From Aquanectria penicillioides (Eukaryota > Ascomycota > Sordariomycetes > Hypocreales > Nectriaceae), in contig PYIU01000011.1 in NCBI GenBank assembly GCA_003415625.1, positions 1,315,001-1,379,000 on the forward strand: a stretch of 64,000 bases of DNA, given 5' to 3'. Positions 43,947 to 59,752 of this stretch are shown in pieces. The translations under genes and the position numbers were made by a program. The stretch's first letter is position 1, and each line of letters begins with the position of its first letter. The notes under the pieces were generated by a model. It ran no database searches and was not told where the DNA came from. It saw only the letters and a list, made by a program, of their open reading frames with translations.

Positions 43947-44700
43947 TTTATATTACTTTATTAATAGCAATTAAAGCAATTAGGCATTACTATTATTAAT
44001 AGTATAGTTTGCTTATAATAATACTATTTATAGTATAATTAAAATATTATTAGCTAAAGTACTATTTAAATATAAATTTAACTTTTATATTTAAAAAAGC
44101 AAAGAGCTAAAGCAAGCTAGTATTCTAGAAATTTAAGTATAAGTAAATTGCCTTTAAGAATTAAAAGAAAAGGTAAAGAAATACTAGCAAAAAGCTATTA
44201 AAAGGCAAGTATTTTACTATAATAAGAGATATATGCCTTTTTAGCTAAAAAGGGGGGATTTTATAGAACTATTTATAAAGAATATTAAGTTTAAAGAAGA
44301 AAAGAAGAAATTAATTCTAAAATATATTAAACCTTTAAGAGTACTAAAGGTTATTAAAAAGTAAGTATATAGAATTGCCTTATTAAAAAAATATATATAG
44401 TTATATAATATATTTTATATTAGTCTTTTAGAACTATAAAAGATTTTAAAGGGAAAATAAAGAGAAATCCTATTAATACTAAACTTAATAGATAAAGACC
44501 TTAAGTAAAAGATTAAGGCTATTAAAAATAAAAAGAGATTAAAAGGCAAAATGCACTATTTTATTAAATAGACTAAATAGCTAATTAAGTATAATTAATA
44601 GATCCTAAAGTTAAATATAAAGAATGCATTAAAAGCTATTTAAGAATATAAGGACTTTTAAGTAAAATATAAAAATAAAGTAAAGAATGTACTATAAAAA
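43947..44700 (+). mobile_element. Chromodomain Ty3/Gypsy element, right part (integrase C-terminus and chromodomain)
   Basis: Continues the integrase frame after Copia 2 ('ALLLLIV', then 'FAYNNTIYS'). Around 44,280-44,430 it shows the integrase C-terminal '.LRVL.VI.KQVYRIALLKKY' and 'TFYISLLEL' pattern. Around 44,500-44,660 it reads 'AIKNKKRLKGKMHYFIK' followed by 'NALKAI.EYKDF', a decayed chromodomain. Chromodomains at the integrase end define the chromovirus clade of Gypsy elements and are thought to steer integration to heterochromatin by reading histone marks. That fits the location but is inference here. Confidence 0.82.
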
Positions 44701-46149
44701 AAGAAAAGAAAGTATAAAATATAAAAAAGAAATAGATTTTAAAAAGATATATAAATATAATATTATTAAATTAAAGGACTTAGCCTTAATTTATTAGCTA
44801 AGGCTAAAGGAAACTATTAAAACTACCTAAAGGTATATAGGCTATTTATATAACTATAGCATTAAATAATAATAGGGCCCTTACCTAAAAGGAAACTAAT
44901 AATACTAAAAGAAAATAGCAATAAAATACACTTAATTAAATAAGATTACCTAAAGGAAACTTTAAGTATAAATGCTTAGCTATTACTTTATTAATAGTTT
45001 TATTAAAGTTTATAATCTTTAGAAAAGTAAAGCAAAAAGCCTAAAGGGCTATAAACTATAATATAAAATCTATATTATTATATTATAGATATAGTATTTA
45101 TATTTCCTTTTAGTAAATATAGGCAATAGCACTTTATAATAAAGGGATTTATTAATAAAAATATAAAGATAAATAAAAAAAAGTATATATTTATAATAAA
45201 AAAGCTAAAAGTAAAGTAATAAGCTATTAAAAGGCAGCAATACTCTATAATATAATTATAATAAGTAGTTTTAGCCCCCTAAAAAAGTAAAGATTTATTA
45301 ATAAAATCTAATAGAATTTAAGGGAAAAATATATATAATTATATACTTAAAGGTAGAGCTAGCTAAACTATAGGCCTAATAATAGGCAATCTCTATTGCA
45401 ATAAAGGCAGTATATAAGTTAGCGGCAAGACCTATAAAATAAATATATATAAGGTAAGTAAAAAGGTAAAGATAGTTATCTCTCTTTTTAGGCTTTTAGT
45501 TAGCATTTTTATTCTTAATATTATAGGCAAGTAATATCTTAATATAATAATAAAGTTAGTTTACTTTATTAATATAGCCTTTAATGCTAAAAAGGGGGCT
45601 ATATATAAAAGATTAATAAGTAAAAATAAATAAAAGCTAAAATAAAGCTAGCATAAAGTAAAGAACTCTATATATAAAGAGTAAATATTACTATAGGCAT
45701 TATATTATTTATAATAAATAAAAAAGGTACTTAAAAAGCTATATAAAATTAAAGTAACTTTAATAGGCTTTTAGGCTAAAGGCTTAGCTTTTAAGGCATT
45801 AAAATTAGCCTTATTTACTATATAAAAGCAATATATATATTAATTTCTATTAATAGAATAAATAGTAATATATAAAAAGTATAAAGACTTTTTAGTATTT
45901 TTATAAATATAAATAATAATAGTAAAAGGCAATATTATTAATAAAATAAAAATAAAATATAAAAAAAAGAAGCAATATATAAAAGAAATTAAATATAATA
46001 ATGCAAAAAAAAATTAAAGTAATTATAAAATAAAAAAAATAAAGAAAAAATACATAAAAATAAAAAGATATATAAAAAAAAGAAAAAGAAATAAAGGCAA
46101 ATTATAAATAATAAAAATAAATAAATAATATAAAGTAATAATAGCCTTA
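44701..46149. repeat. Unassigned AT-rich repeat-like sequence
   Basis: Low-complexity, RIP-mutated DNA after the chromodomain. It probably includes the Gypsy element's 3' untranslated part. A stretch at about 45,890-45,960 resembles 56,130-56,190. I recognise no domain and no LTR border. Confidence 0.4.
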
Positions 46150-46480
46150 ATAGCTAGCGCTAGCTAATAGAATAGTATAGAGGACCTATACTATTATAGG
46201 GCCTATATAGTACTATAGGAAAACTGCAGCAATATGCAAATAGAATGGAAATTCTTTATTGCTAAAAATAGCTTTTTAGGAGAGAGGGATAATTATAATA
46301 TTAAGGCCTATAATTAGGCTATATTAACCTTTAGCTAAAGTTTACCTATAGTCTACCTATAGTTATGCCTACTTATATACAGTAAGGCATTTAGGACTAA
46401 AGCTCTTTAAGCTTTAGTTTTATTATTAGAAGACTAGTACTTTATTGGCCTATTTAGCTGTGTTTATTTGTGTGACTTTA
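46150..46480. other. Less-mutated segment, possible solo LTR
   Basis: About 330 bp that keep TpG and CpA steps (for example GCAATATGCAAATAGAATGG and TTAGCTGTGTTTATTTGTGTG), unlike both flanks. It opens with a perfect 16-bp palindrome TAGCTAGCGCTAGCTA at 46,151-46,166. Position after the Gypsy element suggests an LTR, but I found no partner copy. Its right edge is the start of LINE fragment H. Confidence 0.4.
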
Positions 46481-46800
46481 TTATATTAATTTAATATTAT
46501 TATTAAAATATTTTATTTATTTAATTATACAGTTAATAAATAAAGTAAAAGTAAGGCCTATAATAGGCCTAAATTATTTATATTATAAGCCTATTATAAA
46601 AAGTAAAGCATTAATTTAGTATTAATAGCTAATAGCTAGCTAACTATTAGCTATTTAAGTATTATTACTATTATTTTTTAATTTTTATAAATATATTTAT
46701 ATTTCTTTTTTTTTTTCTTTTTTTTATATATTTTTATAAAAGCTTTCTTTTACCTTTAAGTATAGATATTATTAAATAATAATAATAATAATAATAATAA
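46481..46800 (-). mobile_element. Tad1-like LINE, copy H, left part (3' UTR fragment, minus strand)
   Basis: Reverse complement of the LINE 3' module, lacking the final ~150 bp and about 110 bp between the hairpin block and the (AAT)n tract. It ends in (AAT)n at about 46,776-46,801, where LINE G is inserted. The rest of H resumes after G at 53,538. Confidence 0.75.
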
Positions 46801-46802
46801 TA

Positions 46803-54165
<7,363 letters not shown>

Positions 54166-54602
54166 TAGGTTGCTTAATTATTAATTAATAGTTTTATTAA
54201 AAGCCTTTTATAAAAGGCCTTTAAATTATATATTTAATAGCTAAAGCTTATTAATCTTTTAGTAAAATTGGCCTAAAACTAAAACTAAAAATTAAAAAAA
54301 GAAAAGAAAGCCTTTATAATTTTAAAAGTTAGCCTAAAGGCTATACCTTTAAGCTAAAAGGATATATTAAATTAAAGGTATATTAAAATATTAAGGCTTT
54401 AAGGAGTTATATAAGAAATAAAGGGTTATTAGAATTAACTTAAAGAAGGCTTGCTAAGCCTTTAGTTAGCTAGCCTATATTAAAAAAGAAAAGGAAAGAT
54501 AGACCTTTTTAACCTTAAGAGGCAGGAGCTAAAGTAAAGATATATATAATATATATATATATTTAAGGTTATTAATTAGTTATATAAGCTATTTAACAAT
54601 TA
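54166..54602 (+). mobile_element. 3' end fragment of a Copia 2-family element with LTR
   Basis: Homologous to 43,530-43,946: the last ~195 bp before the 3' LTR and then an LTR of 238 bp (54,365-54,602, ends TATTAAATT...TAACAATTA). Heavily RIP-mutated, but the end CAATTA preserves a C lost in the other copies. The 5' part of the element is absent, so this is a deletion remnant rather than a solo LTR. Confidence 0.85.
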
Positions 54603-55329
54603 GAGCATTTTATTAAAAGCTTTAGAGTGCCTTTAAAAGAAAAGGAAAAGGAATATAAAGCGGGAAGTTATAAATAATGGAATATTATAAAGGGGCTGCA
54701 CTAAAACTTTAATTAAGTTTAAATATAAGGAATTTAGAATTTTAAAAAAAAGAATTAATTAAAGAAAACTGCCTGTTTATTTTCTATATCTTTAAGGTCC
54801 CTTTTATCTTCTTTAATGAACTTAATAATAGATTAATCTACATTACTTTAAACCCTAATTTAGTGCCTTTATATAAAATTTAATTTAAAAGTATAGTATT
54901 TTTTTATTCTTTTCCTTAAAGTCTCTTTAATTTATTTAAAGAATTTATATTAAAACTAATAAAATAGTTAATTTTAAGTTGCAATTTTTAATATAGTATT
55001 TTAAGGATCTATATTTTAAATAGGCATTTTATACTCTTTATTTATTAAAGACTTTTTATATAACTTAAGTGGCTCTTTTTATATTAGTCCTTAATATTTA
55101 ATATAAGCAGTTTTTTTAGTTCTTTTATTTAAAATAAAGATAGTTATATTAATATTTATAGTTTTAATATGCTTTTTATTTTTAATTAAATTATTTTATA
55201 TATACCTATTATAGCTATATCTCTTTTTTTTTTTTTATCTTTTTATAATAAAAAGAAAAAATTAGCTTAAAGGAAATTCCTTTTATTATTAAATCTTTCT
55301 TTAATATTAAAGGTTTTTTTAAATTAATT
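54603..55329 (-). repeat. Unidentified repeat, second copy (reverse of 33.4-33.9 kb)
   Basis: The first ~350 bp are the reverse complement of about 33,490-33,870, including the GCATTT..AAATGC palindrome region, here less symmetric. The remainder has no match that I can see in the window. It retains a few unmutated steps such as AAGCGGGAAG. No domain recognised. The SINE is inserted at its end. Confidence 0.55.
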
Positions 55330-55342
55330 ATAATTAGCTTAA

Positions 55343-55931
55343 CCCCCTATAGTGGAGTGGTTACTGCCTAAAAGCCCTTAATGTAGAGGGAGTGGGTTTG
55401 AATCCCGCTGGGGCACCTCTTTTTACCTGCTTGGGATTGGTCTACCCGGGCAGGGCAAGGGGAACTTAAAAGCAGCCTAGCCCACAGCTGGTAGCGAAAA
55501 ACTTGGCTGCTTCTGGAGCGTTATCCCGGCAAGCCCGACCTGCGATAGTAAGGCTATAGGTTTGGGCGGGGCCTATAAGAGCCTAGCCCTATGGCTCTTG
55601 AATAAACTTAGGCCGCGACTAAAGCGCAAGATCCTCGGCAGTCTCCCTAGCTATAAATTTTAAGTACAATAATATGCTGTTCCTATAGGGCCAATTGGTA
55701 GTATAGTTGTTATAAGTGGAAGCAGAAGAAAAGGTAGTTAATATATATTGAACTGTAAGAGGCATAATTGGTGTTCAATTAATTCTGATCTATAGAGATA
55801 AATAAGGGGCTAGCAAGTAAGGGATATAGGGGTTTTTATCTAACATCTTATATATATGGTTTTTCCTCTATTAAAAACAGTATAAAAGCACTGCTTATTG
55901 CAAGATCTATAGAGTATTACTAAATAAATAA
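55343..55931 (+). mobile_element. Full-length tRNA-derived SINE (589 bp)
   Basis: Flanked by a perfect 13-bp duplication ATAATTAGCTTAA (55,330-55,342 and 55,932-55,944). The head, 55,343-55,417, folds as a decayed tRNA: acceptor CCCCCTA against TGGGGCA (5 of 7 pairs), D arm GTGG/CTGC, T arm GTGGG/CCCGC with loop TTTGAAT. The anticodon arm is poor, so I assign no amino acid. A tRNA-unrelated GC-rich body follows (about 55,430-55,800). The last ~100 bp resemble the resident LINE 3' end, including GTATAAAAGCACT, CTATAGAGTATTA and the TAAATAAATAA tail. It has no coding capacity and would depend on LINE reverse transcriptase in trans. Base composition is near normal, unlike everything around it, so it is either young or poorly targeted by RIP because of its short length. 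Confidence 0.92.
55350..55405 (+). promoter_or_regulatory. Internal RNA polymerase III promoter (A and B boxes) of the SINE
   Basis: A box TAGTGGAGTGG at 55,350-55,360 fits TRGYNNARNNG at every position. B box GGTTTGAATCC at 55,395-55,405 differs from GGTTCGANTCC by one C-to-T change. The spacing of about 34 bp between boxes is tRNA-like. Whether it is still transcribed cannot be told from sequence. Confidence 0.88.
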
Positions 55932-55944
55932 ATAATTAGCTTAA

Positions 55945-56310
55945 AAAAGATAGAAATAGAAATTACTTTATATATAAATTAAATATTTTATGCAAGCAGT
56001 ATATTAATAAGGCAAGCACTTAAAGGCAATAAAGGCAATTATAATAATATATAAAAAAGAAAAAAAAAGTTTAAGTATAACTATAAAGACTATAAAATAA
56101 TAATTATAATATATAAAATATAAATAAATGTTTTATATTTTTATAAATATAAATAATAATAATAAAAAGTAATATTATAAATAAAATAATAATAAAATAT
56201 AAATAGATATAATATAAATAAAGTAATTAAATTATATTAAAAGCTAATAATTTATTTTTTAAAAGGCAATAGCTTATTTTATTTATATACCTTAAGGATT
56301 ATATTAAAGT
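55945..56310. repeat. AT-rich repeat remnant at the edge of the RIP block
   Basis: Continues the host of the SINE. 55,960-56,050 resembles part of the LINE 3' UTR (TATATAAATTAAATATTTTATGCAAGCAG, then ACTTAAAGGCAAT), and 56,130-56,190 resembles 45,890-45,960. No coding. Confidence 0.45.
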
Positions 56311-56923
56311 GTTAAATAATCCGTAACAATCTTATTTAAGGATTGTTGTAGCTTATTAGGTGATTTAAGGTAATCCTTTTTAATTGGCTTAATGCATTAG
56401 GTATAGGGTAGGTAGGTTCTTATCTAATCTACACGTAATGTTCTTTCTGTCCAAAGATGTGGGGATGTAACAGAAGATACAAGGATATATTAACTTCTAG
56501 TAATACTGATTTATAAACAATTCTACTTGTTCCTTAACTTCGTAAATAATATATGGATAGGGTTGTTTGACCAGTGCAAGCTCACTTGCTCTCGTTGGCA
56601 ACCACAAACCATGCCATGAAGGATCTTCACAAGGAATCAAGTCCCAAGCTGCAGCAAGCTAATTTGACATCCTTCAAGCCTTAGGCAGTGACTTAATAAA
56701 GGAAAGGAAAAAGAATCAAGGATCATGTGTTGGGGAAGTTTTCTATGCCATATGCCTCAAAATCCGCATCATGCAGGAAAAATTGTATTGGCCAATTAAG
56801 TACAGGGGTTGCCACCCAACCACCCAGACCCAGAGGAGCGAGCCATTTATGCCCAGCCTTTCTATTTGTTGCGATATACTGAAGTTGAATCGTGATACCA
56901 CGTTTCTTCAGCCAAAACGCCGA
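56311..56923. other. Intergenic sequence at the isochore boundary
   Basis: Base composition changes from AT-saturated to normal over roughly 56,300-56,450. A hairpin AACAATC..GATTGTT lies at 56,325-56,347. No gene recognised; the open frame at 56,771-56,974 has no recognisable content. This is the 3' flank of the CorA-type gene and should hold its polyadenylation signals. Confidence 0.6.
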
Positions 56924-58487
56924 TTAAACAAGCTTCTTCCATTTCGCAAACCCCATCATCACAACAACCACTAACACCAAAACACCAACGATGCCAAAAA
57001 AGGGCGCCAAATTGGAAATATTTTGCCAAGGCACTCCGACATTCATCCCGAAAATGCTTCCAATCAAATTAAGAGGCACGCCGATGGAGGCCACTAATGT
57101 GAGCTTCCCAAGGAACCGATTTGTGTTGACATCTTGGGAGATTTTGTTGATGCGCAACGCTGCCAGGTAGTTGCTGTGCGCCCGAGCTAGAATTTTTTCG
57201 CAATGGACCAGGTTGGAGGCCATGGTCACGACATGATCCTGGACATCTCCCAAGTTCATGGCTATATCAGAGCCGGGAGCAGTCTTTGAGTCTTCGCTAC
57301 ACCGCTTCACGAGGCCTCGCAGGACGTCGGCTTTGCCGCCCAAGAGTCGGAGGAGCGCGGCGTCATTTTTCCGTGCGTGTTCGATGGACTGAAAAAAAGG
57401 ACGAGTATCGGCGTCGCGAATAATGAACACCTCATCCTCGATTGTATCAGCGTCCCTCTCGACTTGGCGAATGGCGGGAAGAAACGAGTCGACAATGTCG
57501 TCACTGCGAGGGGTTAGTAATTCGCAAAAGCGCACCTCAAACATGCGCCAAGATTGCGCGCATTGCGAAACGATGACTTACATCAGAGCGTAGCAAATCC
57601 AGTCGCTGCTTAAGCCGACAAAGCCCTTTGAGGCTGCAATTCGTGAATGAACGTGAGATGCATGGGGGTTGGGCGCGGCGCTGAAGCTGAGCACGCCCGT
57701 TCTGAAGACAACTACATAGATGTTGAAGGGCACGTATTCCTCTTCCTCGGGTCCCTGAGAGATCCTGAAGGAGCAAAAGGAAGCGAAATAATACGACGGA
57801 AAAAGCTCAATCTTCTCTCCGGCCTCCTGGGCGACGATGTCTTCGGCGGTGAGGGGATGGATCCCAAAGGCCTTGCAGATGCTGCAGATGTCCTTTTTGG
57901 TGGCGGCGATCAGGTCGAGCCACCACAGTCCACGGCCAGGGGGAGAATCAGCATTGGATGGCTCAAAGAGGTCGCGGAGGGATTCATCAGGATCGACGAG
58001 ACCAGCTAATTCGGCTGCTTGGATGGGCGAGGCTCGCGTGGGGGAGAAGAAGGTGAAGCTACGGCCATGGCATGATGGATTCGTGTGTTGGAAGACTCTG
58101 GTACTATCCTCTTGTGTCCCTAGGCCACGTGTATCAGAATGACAAAGCTCGTCGGGCCTGGAAGAGAAGATATTGCTGAGCGTACTGACTACGATAATGG
58201 GGAGCTTGCTCGGAGACGAAGGCCTCCAGGAAGTCGAAATCAATCTGGAGCCGGCCCCTGGCTTGTTTTCCCGGCATTTTGTCAGAAGGGGGGCGAAGCA
58301 AGGTGACTTGAGAGTCCTGACGGCCTTGACGAGGAGCGGCGACGACGTAGCCTTTGCATCCGAAGCGATGTTTGTTGTTGACGGGGCCTGACTGTTTGGA
58401 TGGGTAGATTGAAGTTGAGTCGTAGCAACAACAACAACAACAACCATTGGATGGTGGCCCAGACGGAATCTCTAGAGAATCAAGCAA
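56924..58487 (-). CDS. CorA-family magnesium transporter (Alr/Mnr2 type)
   Basis: Membrane channel for Mg2+ (CorA superfamily, fungal Alr1/Mnr2 branch); by family knowledge it acts at the plasma or vacuolar membrane as a pentamer. The proposed model has three exons: 58,190-58,487, 57,582-58,119 and 56,924-57,503, about 471 residues. Visible signs: cytosolic domain with 'FGIHPLTAEDI', 'EKIELFPSYYF' and 'SDWICYALIDDIVDSF'; two C-terminal membrane helices; and the signature GMN at about residues 431-433 between helix 1 and the loop. Intron 2 (57,504-57,581, 78 bp) is firm: GTAAGT, TTACTAAC, CAG, restoring YALIDD. Intron 1 (58,120-58,189; GTCAGT..CTGAT..TAG) is inferred to join two frames. The start is uncertain. 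The chosen ATG gives a Cys-run (from a CAA/GTT triplet repeat), and an alternative ATG at 58,447 in the other frame gives a Val-run. Shorter at the N-terminus than many relatives. Divergent from the channel gene. Confidence 0.85.
57504..57581 (-). other. Intron 2 of the CorA-family gene
   Basis: 78 bp, GTAAGT donor, TTACTAAC branch site and CAG acceptor on the minus strand. Splicing joins codon AT|T (Ile) and gives the conserved YALIDDIVDSF reading. Confidence 0.93.
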
Positions 58488-59752
58488 GAACAGGAGAAGC
58501 AGAATGAGAATTTGGGGAACGGGGATAAAGCTGTTTTGTGTTTTAAAATTTGCGCTACCTAGTGGCTATCAAAGGAGGCCTGGCTGAGCCGATTTACCCG
58601 TTGCACCCAATGCGGCGTGTCGGCGTTGGCGTTGGCGTCGCCCATCAGCTTTTCGGATCTCACCTGAGATCGATCAACGCTTTTGGCTTGCTTTGTGTCA
58701 GTGTCTTGAAAAGAAAAAAAAAATGACAAAGTAAGAAAACAAGAGAGGGAGAATCTAAAACGTATAATTAACCAATGAGCAACTTGGATTGACCCTCGTT
58801 GCGGAGTGGAATGAGGAATTGAGCAAGGGAGAGAAAACGCCTAAAACTAAAAAAAAACCGCTCTCTTGAAAAAAAAAACGGGGATAAGGAAATTCGAAAA
58901 GTAAAAACGGAGGAAAAACGGAGGAAAAACGGAGGAAAAACGGAGGATTTGCGACAGGCCAGACAGATAGATTGTAGTTGAGTATTCAAGATGGCCAAGA
59001 AAACACAGTCCACTCTGCGCATGCATCTTTTTCCACATGAATGCAACTCTTCGTCCGTATAGATGTACTCCGTGTATACATGCACATTCATCCATTGCTC
59101 TGATGTCTGACAGCATAGATACACAAACGTGCATACGACATATGCGACTTCTGCTGGACAAAGCTCACTCACCGCACCTTGACTGAAACCCAGACGGAAC
59201 TCTCTCGCTTTTCCCTGCCTTGTACGACGCGTCCAATCTGTCGAGCCAAGCATCTTGGCGTCGTGGATGTGACAACGGGGGCGGTCCTTGCTGACCCACT
59301 GCCGAACAAATTGTGGGCTTTTTCTACGTAATTTACGGCTGTGTGGTTGGGCATATCGTAAGCCCTGGAGCTTTGGCTCGAGATGATATCCCCTTTTGAG
59401 CGCGGGTTTGGCCGTCTTGGCGTTTCTGGGCCAAGCAGTCCAGAGTGGCAGTGGCAGCACGATTTGCTGAACGTGTCGGGGCACATTCATTGTGAATGGG
59501 CTGAATTGAAACGCAGGGATTCCATCCATGTAGGTAGGTATTGGTATTTATTTAATTTGACGTGGGAGGCCGTTTTTTTCCATCGCTTTCCCCCCTTTTG
59601 GTGTATTTTTGTCTCTTTCGTCTTTTTGTCTATATTTTTTTTTGGTCTCCTTTGTCTCCTTTGTTTCCTCGTGTCTGCGTCCCTCTGCTTCATTTTGGAA
59701 AACCAGACGGTTGGCATCTTCAGAATAGCGTCCATCCGCCATCATCGTCGTC
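58488..59752. promoter_or_regulatory. Divergent intergenic region between CorA and bestrophin-type genes
   Basis: About 1.26 kb shared upstream region. It includes a pyrimidine-rich plus-strand tract (about 59,565-59,680) of the sort that often precedes fungal start sites, and an 11-bp tandem repeat at 58,903-58,946. Long open frames on both strands here (for example 58,768-59,529 minus and 59,383-59,799 plus) have no recognisable domains and overlap one another, so I treat them as chance. Confidence 0.5.
58903..58946 (+). repeat. Tandem repeat, 4 x 11 bp (AAAAACGGAGG)
   Basis: Four perfect copies of AAAAACGGAGG in the divergent intergenic region; two further A-rich CGG strings lie just upstream (58,868-58,885). 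Confidence 0.95.

Noticed and set aside
55343..55417. Functional tRNA gene
   Set aside because: Acceptor has two mismatches, the anticodon arm does not fold well and the sequence continues as a SINE with target duplications.
57647..58142. Plus-strand frames of 101-120 codons opposite the CorA-type gene
   Set aside because: Antisense shadows of a well-supported coding exon.
58768..59529. 253-codon minus-strand frame and overlapping frames in 58,768-59,861
   Set aside because: No recognisable domain, compositional bias from tandem and pyrimidine-rich repeats, mutual overlap on both strands, and a position between two divergent genes.
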